This document shows, one piece after another, positions 27,426-35,897 of a stretch of 64,000 nucleotides of DNA. The number at the start of each line of letters is the position of its first letter. Positions within the stretch are counted from its first letter, which is position 1. The translations under genes were made by a program, and so were the position numbers. Below the pieces are notes generated by a model. It ran no database searches. It worked only from the letters and a program-made list of their open reading frames with translations, and had not been told where the DNA came from. Source of the DNA: Paraburkholderia largidicola (lineage in GTDB: Bacteria; Pseudomonadota; Gammaproteobacteria; Burkholderiales; Burkholderiaceae); the NCBI RefSeq assembly GCF_013426895.1, contig NZ_AP023176.1, forward strand, positions 2,108,001 through 2,172,000, in the 5' to 3' direction.

Positions 27426-28322
27426 ATGGAACTGCGTCATATCCGCTACTTCCTCGCCGTTGCCGAAGAGCGCAACGTGACCCGCGCCGCCGAAAGGCTG
27501 GGCATCGGTCAGCCGCCCCTCAGCCAGCAAATCCACGCGCTCGAAGACGAAATGGGCGTGCGCCTGTTTCGCCGCACAGGGCACGGCGTCGTGCTGACGG
27601 AAGCGGGCGAAGCCTTCGCCGCCGACGCCAAACGCATCCTGCACGACACGCGTATTGCCGTCGAAAAGGCGCAGAGCGCCGGACGCGGTGAAATCGGGCA
27701 GTTGAACATCGGCTTTACGGGCTCGGCGGCTTTCAATCCTGTCGTGTCGAAGCTGATCCGCGCTTACCGGCAGGCTTATCCAAACGTCACGCTAACGCTG
27801 GCGGAAGGCAACACGGCGCAACTGCTCGCCTATCTCGACGAACGCCGCGTGGACGTCGCGTTCGTGCGGCTGGGTAGTCAGTCGCCCGCTGGCGTGCAAT
27901 TCCATCACATCGCTGTCGAGCCGATGAAGATCGTGTTGCCCGCCACGCATCGTCTTGCGAAGAAGCGCAAGATCGCGCTGTCGGATCTGGCCGAAGACCC
28001 GTTCGTGATGCTGCCGCGCGAGGCGAGCCCGACGTTGCATGATGTGATCGTCGGTGCGTGCAGGGACGCTGGCTTCGAGCCGATTGCCGGGCAGCAGGCG
28101 CCGCAGTTGTCGTCGGTGGTGAATCTCGTGGCGGCGGAGTTCGGTGTGTCGCTGGTGCCGGCTTCTGTTTGTCAGATACAGGTTGAAGGCGTCGTGTACA
28201 CCGACGCGCTCGGCAAACCTATTTCGATCCGGCTGGTGCTGGCATCGCGGATCGAATCGACGCCAGCAAAGACGGCGAATTTTCTTGAGAAGGCGTTGGT
28301 GTTTGCGGCGGACGTGCGGTAG
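27426..28322 (+). CDS. LysR family transcriptional regulator (BenM/CatM-like)
   Basis: A 298-residue LysR regulator opening MELRHIRYFLAVAEERNVTR, the N-terminus of the BenM/CatM/CbbR-like branch (ERLGIGQPPLSQQI is the recognition helix). The effector domain shows IGFTGSAAFNPVV and EGNTAQLL, as in regulators sensing muconate-type acids. It diverges from sdhC, with an inverted repeat in the shared promoter. No aromatic genes are immediately adjacent, so its target is uncertain. Confidence 0.9.
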   Translation: MELRHIRYFLAVAEERNVTRAAERLGIGQPPLSQQIHALEDEMGVRLFRRTGHGVVLTEAGEAFAADAKRILHDTRIAVEKAQSAGRGEIGQLNIGFTGSAAFNPVVSKLIRAYRQAYPNVTLTLAEGNTAQLLAYLDERRVDVAFVRLGSQSPAGVQFHHIAVEPMKIVLPATHRLAKKRKIALSDLAEDPFVMLPREASPTLHDVIVGACRDAGFEPIAGQQAPQLSSVVNLVAAEFGVSLVPASVCQIQVEGVVYTDALGKPISIRLVLASRIESTPAKTANFLEKALVFAADVR

Positions 28323-28407
28323 TTTGCGGCGCTAACGTAAGCGTGACTGGCGATAGCGCTACGGCTGCGATCACGTGCGCATGTGCCGCTGAACCGACTG
28401 ACGGGCG

Positions 28408-28827
28408 CTACGCGTTCAACAACGAAAACGTAATGTCTTGCGCGCCTTCCCATAGAACGAGTTTGCCGAATGCTTCCAGGTGCTCGTGGCCTTCGATCAA
28501 CGTGAAGAAATGATTGCCGGCCAGTTGGCCCATTTTGCTCGCGAAGATGGAGCTGCCATAGACGAACAGAAATTCCGTCTCGCTGAAGCCGCCCGGATAA
28601 AGAAGAATATCGCCACGTGACGCGTGGCTGGTGTGATTCTCGAAAGTCAGACCGGTATCGAAATCGCCAAGCGGAATCCACACTGCTTCACCGCTCCAGC
28701 GAGAATGGATGACCTTGTTCCTGAATGGCAGCAATTCGACGAAGCGTTGGCAGGTGCGCGGCGCTTTCTGTTCTTCGAGTTGTCCGACGAAGCGGAATGG
28801 TCCAGCCTCTACAAGAATCTTTTTCAT
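28408..28827 (-). CDS. DUF3830 family protein (cyclophilin-like fold)
   Basis: A 139-residue protein matching the DUF3830 family by its layout: an N-terminal beta strand MKKILVEAGPFRF, a central RWSGEAVWIPLGDF and GDILLYPGGFSETEFLF. The family is thought to have a cyclophilin-like fold and no activity is established. It is the last gene of the hydantoinase/racemase cluster, 108 bases downstream of the racemase-like gene, and members often travel with hydantoinase-type genes. It lacks a signal peptide. Confidence 0.75.
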   Translation of the reverse strand: MKKILVEAGPFRFVGQLEEQKAPRTCQRFVELLPFRNKVIHSRWSGEAVWIPLGDFDTGLTFENHTSHASRGDILLYPGGFSETEFLFVYGSSIFASKMGQLAGNHFFTLIEGHEHLEAFGKLVLWEGAQDITFSLLNA

Positions 28828-28935
28828 ATCGTCTCCATGTGATGATCTATCAACTACCCAACAGTTGACGTGCCTGGTTCTCTCCGCGCGGCAAGGTCGG
28901 AGTCTATAGTAACGGCTCCAGAGCCCGGACCCGGA

Positions 28936-29688
28936 TCAATCCGTTTGACCGCCGCTCAGCAGCCGTTCAAGCGGTCCGGGCAAGCCCCGGTTCGGCTTGA
29001 CTGGCGGCTGGGCAAAACTGCCCTTCGCCGCCTTTTTCGGACCTAGCCGGATAAGGCCCTCGAGCTGGGTAATCGCACTCGACACGCCATCGACGACGGG
29101 CACCGGCAATTCATCACGGATCTCACGAGCGAGCCCGGCGAGAGGCGCGCCGGCGATGATGATCACGTCGGCACCGTCATCGTCGACCACCTGGTTGCAC
29201 AGCGCCTTCAATCTCGAAGCGTAATCCTGCTGCACGCTGCCGATATCGCGCAGCGGTTCGTCGAGCGCGCGGATGCTCGCAAGCCGGCTCGCCAGACGAC
29301 TGCGCTCGACCGTCTCGCGGTACCACGCCTTGATGCGTGGCGAAATCGCGATGATCGAAAATCGCTGCCCGAGCGTTGCAGCGGTCATCAGTGAGGACTC
29401 GGTCAGCCCGACCACCGGCACGTCGATCAATTCCTTGATGCCCTGCAGGCCAGGGTCGCCGAACGCTGCGACCACGACGCCATCGTAGGTACCGTGGTGT
29501 TCGGCCGCCACACATGCGGTCGCGTAAGCGCCGACCAGCGCTTCAAAGCGGGTCTCGATATATGCAACGCCGAACGGCGCGGTCGCGACCGCGATCTCCG
29601 TTCCCGGAGAAGCGCTGCGTTGGGCTTCTGCCTGAATCAGCGTCGAGACACTTTCGGAGATGTTGGGGTTGATTACCAGGATCTTCAT
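28936..29688 (-). CDS. Asp/Glu/hydantoin racemase family protein lacking both catalytic cysteines
   Basis: A 250-residue protein of the Asp/Glu/hydantoin racemase superfamily, closest in look to hydantoin racemase HyuE (MKILVINPNISESV start, FGDPGL, PVVDGVSSA). HyuE-type racemases use two cysteines as acid and base. Here the first position, in VVVAAFGDPGL, is Ala75, and the second, in IIAGAPLAGL, is Gly180. Ordinary two-base racemisation is therefore unlikely. The start at 29688 follows GGAGAGCAGC. It lies 14 bases downstream of the hydantoinase gene, suggesting it acts on the same compounds, possibly as a binding or isomerising protein (inference). Confidence 0.8.
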   Translation of the reverse strand: MKILVINPNISESVSTLIQAEAQRSASPGTEIAVATAPFGVAYIETRFEALVGAYATACVAAEHHGTYDGVVVAAFGDPGLQGIKELIDVPVVGLTESSLMTAATLGQRFSIIAISPRIKAWYRETVERSRLASRLASIRALDEPLRDIGSVQQDYASRLKALCNQVVDDDGADVIIIAGAPLAGLAREIRDELPVPVVDGVSSAITQLEGLIRLGPKKAAKGSFAQPPVKPNRGLPGPLERLLSGGQTD

Positions 29689-29702
29689 GCTGCTCTCCGA
29701 TA

Positions 29703-31118
29703 TCAGAGGTCGACGTACTGCGGCTTGCCAGCAGCGAGAAACCGGCCCCGGCCCGCTTCCGGCTCGAGATAGCGACCGCTCTCGACCAGCAGTTCGCCGC
29801 GTGACAGGCAGTGCATCGGCCACCCCTGGACGGTGCGGCCCTCGTACGGCGTGTAATCGACGTTGTGGTGCAGCGCGTCGTTCGCGATGGCAACTTGCCT
29901 TAGCGGGTCCCACAGCACGATGTCGGCATCTGCACCGATCGCGATCGTTCCTTTGCGCGGATAAAGGCCGTACAGCTTCGCGGGATTCAAAGACGTCAGT
30001 TCCACGAACTTGTGCACCGACAGCTTGCCGCGGCTCACGCCATCGAACAGCAGCGCCAGTCGGGTTTCGATGCCGGGAATACCGTTCGGGATGTGTTCAA
30101 ACGAGACTGCTTCCCCGCCGGGCTTCTTGCCCTGCGGATCGTCGAATGAGAACGGCGCGTGGTCGGACGAGAACACGCTGAATACGCCACGCTTTAGCGC
30201 GCTCCACACAGCCTTCTGGCTGGACGCGTTGCGCGGCGGCGGACTGCAAACGCACTTCGCGCCGTGATAGCCGTCCTCCTGACCGAGGTCTTCCGCAGTC
30301 AGATACAGGTACTGCGGGCAGGTCTCGGCGTAGATGTTCAGGCCGCGTTGCTGCGCCCATTCGATCTGCTCGATCGCGTCCTCGCCCGATACATGGACGA
30401 TCAGGATCGGTACGTCGACGAGTTCGGAGAAGGCAATTGCGCGATGCGTCGCCTCCCGCTCGACCACGGCCGGGCGCGAAAGCGCGTGATACATGGGCGC
30501 GTACTTTCCGGCTTCCGTGAGCCTGTCGGTCAGCCACGCGATGCAGTCCGAATTCTCGGCATGCACCATGACCAGCGCCTGGTTGCGGCGTGCAACGTCC
30601 ATCACCTCGAGGATCTCGCGGTCGCTGAGCTTGAGATCATCGTAGGTCATGTAAATCTTGAAAGACGTGTAGCCGGCCGCGATCAGTTCTGGCAACTCCC
30701 GCTCCAGTACCTCGGGCGTCGGATCGGAGACGATGAGGTGGAACGCGTAGTCAGTGACCGCGCGACCATCGGCGCGGCGATGGTAGTCGGCCACTGCGGC
30801 TTTGAGCGATTGCCCCTTTGCCTGTGCGGCGAACGGGATGACCGTCGTCGTGCCACCGCACACAGCGGCGCGTGTGCCGCTCAGGAAGTCATCCGCCATC
30901 TTCAGCCCTTCCGGCATGGGCTGATCGAGATGGCAGTGCGCGTCGATACCGCCGGGCAACGTCAGCAGGCCCGTCGCGTCGATCTCCCGCCTGCCTGCGC
31001 CCAGATCGCGGCCCAGCGCTACGACGATGCCGTCCTTCACGCCAATATCGCAGTTGAAGCGCTCGGACGCGGTAACCACGTCGGCGTTGCGGATCACGAG
31101 GTCGTACACAGATGTCAT
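29703..31118 (-). CDS. Dihydropyrimidinase/D-hydantoinase family amidohydrolase
   Basis: A 471-residue cyclic amidase with a binuclear zinc centre. All metal ligands are visible: DAHCHLDQP (residues about 58-66), the carbamylated lysine in SFKIYMTYDD (near 155), histidines in MVHAENSD and LIVHVSGED, and the aspartate in FSSDHAPFSF (near 320). Such enzymes open hydantoins or dihydropyrimidines to N-carbamoyl amino acids. The ATG at 31118 has GAGAGG upstream. It lies in a run of five leftward genes with two racemase-superfamily genes and a carrier. No N-carbamoylase gene is present in the cluster. Confidence 0.9.
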   Translation of the reverse strand: MTSVYDLVIRNADVVTASERFNCDIGVKDGIVVALGRDLGAGRREIDATGLLTLPGGIDAHCHLDQPMPEGLKMADDFLSGTRAAVCGGTTTVIPFAAQAKGQSLKAAVADYHRRADGRAVTDYAFHLIVSDPTPEVLERELPELIAAGYTSFKIYMTYDDLKLSDREILEVMDVARRNQALVMVHAENSDCIAWLTDRLTEAGKYAPMYHALSRPAVVEREATHRAIAFSELVDVPILIVHVSGEDAIEQIEWAQQRGLNIYAETCPQYLYLTAEDLGQEDGYHGAKCVCSPPPRNASSQKAVWSALKRGVFSVFSSDHAPFSFDDPQGKKPGGEAVSFEHIPNGIPGIETRLALLFDGVSRGKLSVHKFVELTSLNPAKLYGLYPRKGTIAIGADADIVLWDPLRQVAIANDALHHNVDYTPYEGRTVQGWPMHCLSRGELLVESGRYLEPEAGRGRFLAAGKPQYVDL

Positions 31119-31128
31119 GGCAAGCCTC

Positions 31129-31857
31129 TCAGGCAACTTCGGAAAACAGCCGACCCCAACCCGCGAGCCGGGTCGTATCGTAGCCGGCCAGCTTCAACGA
31201 CTTCCACACTACTGTGGAGATCGTGTCGTAGAACGGGATGCCGTGATGCTGCTCCACTTCCGAGGCCAGATGCGCGGCATGCAGATTGGTGCAGAAGGTG
31301 ACGATCGCCTCCGGGCCTTGCGTCGCAACTTCGCGAATCTGCGCGCGCAGCATATCTTCGGTGACCTCGGAGAACTGGAAGTTCACCGTCAGGCCGAGAT
31401 GGTTCTCCGAAGAGCAGTCGATGCCGCTCTCGCGGTAATTGGCTACGATCTTCTGCTGGACTTCCTTGAGGTAAGGCGTGACCAGGCCGAATTTCTTCAC
31501 ACGGGTCTTGTCCAGAATCTCGTTCAACGCCAGCACCGACGTGGTGGCGGGGATGCCCGTCGCCGCCTCGATTTCGCGGCACAGTCGGCGATCGGTCTCG
31601 AAACCGAGCCAGCCGGACGAAGTGCCGTTCCATGCGATCACATCGACCTTGGCGTCTGCCAGCAGTCTGGCGGCCTGAATGATGTTGGTTGTGTCGAATT
31701 GCCCGAGTGCTCTATCGGACAGCGAGATTTCGGTGACCGTGAAGCGCGAGAAATGGGCACTGACACCGGGCAATTGGGCCACCATCGCGCTCGTAATCGG
31801 CTCGAGCGCGGTGTTGGACGACGGGGTAAGCATGCCGAGCAGGACGCGTTTGCTCAT
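31129..31857 (-). CDS. Maleate isomerase/arylmalonate decarboxylase-like protein
   Basis: A 242-residue member of the Asp/Glu racemase superfamily, maleate isomerase/arylmalonate decarboxylase branch. Maleate isomerase needs two cysteines. Here the first position is Gly78 in AWNGTSSGW, while the second, Cys189 in VTFCTNLHAA, is kept. This Gly/Cys pattern is that of arylmalonate decarboxylase (Gly74/Cys188 in the Bordetella enzyme), so a cofactor-free decarboxylase or another one-cysteine reaction is more likely than cis-trans isomerisation. The gene sits between the hydantoinase (10-base gap) and the MFS carrier. Confidence 0.75.
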   Translation of the reverse strand: MSKRVLLGMLTPSSNTALEPITSAMVAQLPGVSAHFSRFTVTEISLSDRALGQFDTTNIIQAARLLADAKVDVIAWNGTSSGWLGFETDRRLCREIEAATGIPATTSVLALNEILDKTRVKKFGLVTPYLKEVQQKIVANYRESGIDCSSENHLGLTVNFQFSEVTEDMLRAQIREVATQGPEAIVTFCTNLHAAHLASEVEQHHGIPFYDTISTVVWKSLKLAGYDTTRLAGWGRLFSEVA

Positions 31858-31894
31858 GATGAAGTCAGGAAACAGTTGTTAAAAGTGAGAAAGC

Positions 31895-33190
31895 TCAGAC
31901 GGGCAACTTGCGCTCGTAGTCGATCAGCGTCGAACAGACGAGGAGGCCTACGCCTGCTGCCGCGAAAAACATCAGGGCCAGAAAGTATGAGCCGGTAGTC
32001 TGCACGATCAAGCCAACGATGATCGGAACGAGAACTCCGCCGATATTGCCGCCCAGGTTCATCAGACCGCCGAGAAACCCAATCTTGTTGCGTGTGCCGA
32101 GAATGGAAGGCAGGCACCAGTACAGACCGCACCAGCGCAGGAAAAACAACGTGGAGGCGAGCAACACCACCACCGTCACAGGATTCCCGACATAGGCGAC
32201 CGAAAAGATCGATGCGGTGGCCGCCACGGCGGCGATACTGAACAGCGTGCGCATCACGCGATTAGGCGAACCGCCCGCCGCCTTCCACTTGTCGGCGATC
32301 CATCCGCCCGCCAGTTCACCCACGAAGCCACTGAAGAAGATCGCGAAACTGGCGCCGCCCATCTGCTGGATATTGAATCCGTGAACCTTGTTCAGATAGT
32401 TCGGCATCCAGGTGAGCAAGCCGTAGAACAGCGAGTTGAAGCACATCCAGCCGAAGAACATGCCCCACACCGAGCGATAGCGGAAAAAATCGAGGCTACG
32501 TCCGCTGGCATGAACCGGCTCACTGCGGTGTTCTTCCAGCATGGCCGCTTCGAGATAGTCTGCTTCCGCCTGATTCACAGCCGGATGCTCACGCGGATTG
32601 TTACGGATGTAGTACCAGGCAAACAGGCCGGCAAGCATGGTGCCCGCACCCGCCACCACGAAGGAAGTGCGCCACGACCCGAACTCGCTGATCAACCCCG
32701 AGATGATCACGGCACCGAGTGCCGCTCCCAGCGGGGCGCCCCCGTCGAGCAGCGTTGCACCGCGGCCGCGTTCGTGCCGCGTCATCCACATGGCGTTGAG
32801 CTTGCCGCCCGCCGGGTAGATTGGTGCTTCCGCAGCACCCAGGCCCAGACGGGTAAGGATCAGCGCAGTGGCCGTCGTGCAGAGGGCGGCAATGCCCTGG
32901 AAGAAGCCCCAGAACAACGTGGCGCACGCGATCACGATACGCGGCTTGAAACGGTCAGCCAGCATGCCACCCGGAATCTGCATGAACGCATAGGTCCAGA
33001 AGAATGAGCTGAGAATCAGTCCCTGCATGGCGGGGGCGATGTGAAACTCCTTCGCGATCAGCGGCATGGCCACGGACAGCGAGGCCCGGTCCACATAGTT
33101 GATCGAAATCAGCATCAACATGATCAGAAAGACTCGCCAGCGTACGCCGGTCCTGACCTCGGCCTGCACGGCCGCATTTACGGTTCGCAT
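31895..33190 (-). CDS. MFS transporter, anion:cation symporter (ACS) type
   Basis: A 431-residue carrier with about twelve membrane helices. INYVDRASLSVAMPL in the first helix and loop, and MLADRFKPR after helix 2, are typical of ACS-family carriers for hexuronates, phthalate, tartrate and other acids. It is the first gene of the leftward hydantoinase cluster and diverges from the GntR gene across 226 bases, which hold a candidate operator. It probably imports the substrate of the cluster. Confidence 0.9.
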   Translation of the reverse strand: MRTVNAAVQAEVRTGVRWRVFLIMLMLISINYVDRASLSVAMPLIAKEFHIAPAMQGLILSSFFWTYAFMQIPGGMLADRFKPRIVIACATLFWGFFQGIAALCTTATALILTRLGLGAAEAPIYPAGGKLNAMWMTRHERGRGATLLDGGAPLGAALGAVIISGLISEFGSWRTSFVVAGAGTMLAGLFAWYYIRNNPREHPAVNQAEADYLEAAMLEEHRSEPVHASGRSLDFFRYRSVWGMFFGWMCFNSLFYGLLTWMPNYLNKVHGFNIQQMGGASFAIFFSGFVGELAGGWIADKWKAAGGSPNRVMRTLFSIAAVAATASIFSVAYVGNPVTVVVLLASTLFFLRWCGLYWCLPSILGTRNKIGFLGGLMNLGGNIGGVLVPIIVGLIVQTTGSYFLALMFFAAAGVGLLVCSTLIDYERKLPV

Positions 33191-33354
33191 CTATGTCTCC
33201 TCCGTTCGCCTGATCCAGGCCTTCGGGTTTCATGTCTGTGACCGGGACCGCTTCCGGCCCGGTGCGCTGCATGCGCCAACGCAGTATATGATGCCCAATT
33301 ATGAATTACAAGCGCTGCAATCCATTGATTTTGCTGTGTTTTATTTTTTGTAGA

Positions 33355-33365
33355 TAGTCTGACTA
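33355..33365. promoter_or_regulatory. Palindrome TAGTC-T-GACTA in the MFS/GntR promoter region
   Basis: A perfect 5+1+5 palindrome lies 52 bases upstream of the GntR start, in an AT-rich stretch between the divergent GntR and MFS genes. Its size and odd-base centre fit a dimeric FCD-type GntR operator. Binding is inferred. Confidence 0.35.
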
Positions 33366-33416
33366 ACCTGTACGACAATTAAGCAAAGACGGAAGATACA
33401 AACGGAAACAGGCGAC

Positions 33417-34115
33417 ATGGACATGAAGTCACTACCAGCGGAAACACGCAAGCGCATCAGCCTGCGCGGCACGGGTATGTACGCGGCGATCGCGGAGCGG
33501 TTGCGCGAGATGATTCTCGAAGGTGAATTGCCGCCCGGCGACCATATCGACGAGAAAGCGCTGTGCGAACAGTTCGACATCTCCCGAACGCCATTGCGCG
33601 AAGCGCTCAAAACGCTGGTGACCGAGGGGCACGTGACCCACCGGCAGCACATGGGCTTTCAGGTCGCACCGATCAATCGGGACGAGATCGCCGCCATCTT
33701 CGAAGTGCTGCATGGACTGGAGGAAACCGCCGGACGGCTCGCCGCGCAGCGCATCGACGACAAGCAGATGAAGGTACTGCTGGAGCGCCACCGCACCATG
33801 GAAACCTATCACCGCGAGGGCAAGCGGACGGCCTACTACCGCGCCAACCAGAAAGTGCATCAGCAGATCGTCGATGTCGCCAGCAATCCTGTGCTATCCG
33901 ACATGTACGCGTCCTTGATGAGCAAGATCCACCGCGCGAGGGGCGCAGCCAATGCCGATGTGCTCCGCTGGGCCGAGTCTCTTGGCGAACACAGTGAAAT
34001 ACTGGACGCGCTGTCCAGGCGCGATGGCGCACGCCTGGCCCGGTTGCTGCGCGAACATTCGGAACATACGGCGGCGGAAGTGATGAAAGTGTTGCAGGCC
34101 ACGACCGCGAAATAG
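33417..34115 (+). CDS. GntR family transcriptional regulator (FCD type)
   Basis: A 232-residue regulator. The winged-helix domain (about residues 22-88) contains LPPGDHIDEKALCEQF and ISRTPLREALKTL, the GntR recognition region. The all-helical FCD effector domain follows, with metal or ligand histidines in NQKVHQQI and GEHSEILDAL. It diverges from the MFS-hydantoinase cluster and is its probable ligand-released repressor. A start four codons later is possible. Confidence 0.9.
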   Translation: MDMKSLPAETRKRISLRGTGMYAAIAERLREMILEGELPPGDHIDEKALCEQFDISRTPLREALKTLVTEGHVTHRQHMGFQVAPINRDEIAAIFEVLHGLEETAGRLAAQRIDDKQMKVLLERHRTMETYHREGKRTAYYRANQKVHQQIVDVASNPVLSDMYASLMSKIHRARGAANADVLRWAESLGEHSEILDALSRRDGARLARLLREHSEHTAAEVMKVLQATTAK

Positions 34116-34314
34116 CGAAGGCGCTTGAGCGGATGACGGCTTTCTGCCGCACTGTCCATGTTCATCTCGCTTCATGAGACGCCACCGTTGGCGCGGCGCC
34201 CGGCACCGCTACGTTTTTCAGCGGCAATCGTCGCCGGTCTATTCGAGCATTGATTTCCGCGGTGCAATCAGCGCGGTGCCCGCTAGAATTGCGGTTTTAG
34301 CCCGGAACACGTCC

Positions 34315-35760
34315 ATGTCTTTTGCCTCGCTCGGCCTGATCGATCCCTTGCTGCGTAATGTGCAGGACCTCAATTACCAGACACCGACGCCGGTGCAGGT
34401 CAAGGCGATTCCTGCTGTGCTCAGCGGCAAGGATGTCATGGCTGCGGCGCAGACGGGCACTGGCAAAACAGCGGGTTTTGCGCTGCCGCTTTTGCAACGG
34501 CTGGTGCAACATGGGCCTGCGGTGTCCAGCAACCGCGCGCGTGTTCTGGTGCTGGTGCCCACGCGTGAACTGGCTGAACAGGTCCTGCAAAGTTTCGTCG
34601 CTTACGGCAAAGGCCTCGACTTACGATTTCTGGCCGCCTACGGCGGCGTGAGCATCAACCCGCAGATGATGAAGTTGCGCAAAGGCGTGGATGTGCTCGT
34701 CGCGACGCCGGGCCGTTTGCTGGATCTCAATCGCCAGAACGCCGTGCAATTTGATCAGGTGCAAACGCTGGTGCTGGATGAAGCCGACCGCATGCTGGAT
34801 CTGGGCTTCGCGCGCGAACTCAACGCCGTCTTTGCTGCCTTGCCCACTCAGCGCCAGACGTTGCTGTTCTCTGCCACGTTTACCGATGATATCCGCGCGA
34901 TGGCGGCGGGCATTCTGCGCAGCCCGGTCAATATCAGCGTCAGCCCGCCCAATGCTACGGCCAGCAAGATCAAGCAGTGGGTGGTGCCGGTAGATAAAAG
35001 GAACAAGCCTGACCTTTTCATGCACCTGGTGGCTGAGAACAAATGGGAGCATGCACTGGTGTTCGTCAAAACCCGCAATGGCGTCGATTACCTGGCGGCC
35101 ATGCTGGATGAAGCGGGCTATGCGGTCGACACCATCCACGGCGACAAGCCGCAACCCGCTCGCATGCGTGCGCTGGAGCGCTTCAAGACGGGCGAAGTCA
35201 ATATGCTGGTCGCTACCGATGTGGCTGCGCGCGGGCTGGATATCGACGACCTGCCGCTGGTGATCAACGTTGATCTGCCGATCGTGGCGCAAGACTATGT
35301 GCACCGTATTGGTCGTACCGGCCGCGCGGGCGCCAGCGGTGTGGCGGTGTCCCTTGTGTGTGCCGATGAAGCGCCGCAACTGGCCGCGATCGAAGCGTTG
35401 ATCCGGCAAACGCTGCCCCGTGAAGAAGAGCCGGGTTTTGAAGCCGAACACCGCGTGCCCGAAACCAGCGCGACGGGCCAGATCATCAAGAAACCCAAAA
35501 AGCCCAAGAAGCCGAAAGTGCCGCAAGCAGCGTCGGGCGCCATGCAGGTGCCCAGCAACAAGCCGCGCCCGCAAAGTGGCGAAAACAAACACAAGCCTGC
35601 GGCGCAACGCGCTGTGGCCGCGGATAAAGGCACAAGCTTCTCCAGCGGTAGCCCATTCAGCGTGCAAAAGCCACGCAGCAAGCCCGCCAGCAAGCCAGCC
35701 GCAGTTTCACGTAAGCCGGCTGGCAAACCCGCTGGTGGCCGCGGCAAACGCCAACCCTGA
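34315..35760 (+). CDS. rhlE: DEAD-box RNA helicase, RhlE-like
   Basis: A 481-residue ATP-dependent RNA helicase. The motifs run in order: Q motif (YQTPTPVQVKAIP), I (AAQTGTGKT), Ia (PTRELAEQ), Ib (TPGR), II (DEAD), III (SAT), IV, V (ATDVAARGLDI) and VI (HRIGRTGRAG). The C-terminal tail of about 110 residues is rich in Lys, Pro, Ser and Ala and probably binds RNA. The ATG at 34315 gives the family N-terminus MSFASLGL. Codon use looks less biased to GC-ending codons than in neighbouring genes, a possible sign of transfer. It stands alone and ends at an intrinsic terminator. Confidence 0.9.
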   Translation: MSFASLGLIDPLLRNVQDLNYQTPTPVQVKAIPAVLSGKDVMAAAQTGTGKTAGFALPLLQRLVQHGPAVSSNRARVLVLVPTRELAEQVLQSFVAYGKGLDLRFLAAYGGVSINPQMMKLRKGVDVLVATPGRLLDLNRQNAVQFDQVQTLVLDEADRMLDLGFARELNAVFAALPTQRQTLLFSATFTDDIRAMAAGILRSPVNISVSPPNATASKIKQWVVPVDKRNKPDLFMHLVAENKWEHALVFVKTRNGVDYLAAMLDEAGYAVDTIHGDKPQPARMRALERFKTGEVNMLVATDVAARGLDIDDLPLVINVDLPIVAQDYVHRIGRTGRAGASGVAVSLVCADEAPQLAAIEALIRQTLPREEEPGFEAEHRVPETSATGQIIKKPKKPKKPKVPQAASGAMQVPSNKPRPQSGENKHKPAAQRAVAADKGTSFSSGSPFSVQKPRSKPASKPAAVSRKPAGKPAGGRGKRQP

Positions 35761-35861
35761 ACCCTGCGCGCTTCAGTAACGCCAGCGTGGAAACCGGCTG
35801 GCGATTTGCGACACCAGCCGAGCGGCTTGAACCGCGCCGACCCCACCTGGCACCTCTCAAA

Positions 35862-35890
35862 CAGGCAAGGAGGTTTCCTTGCTTGTTTTT
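35862..35890 (+). terminator. Intrinsic terminator after the rhlE-like gene
   Basis: CAGGCAAGGA (35862-35871) pairs with TCCTTGCTTG (35876-35885), with one G-T pair, around the loop GGTT. Five T's follow directly. It lies 100 bases after the helicase stop and just before the end of the converging transposase-like gene. Confidence 0.75.
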
Positions 35891-35897
35891 CTATTGA

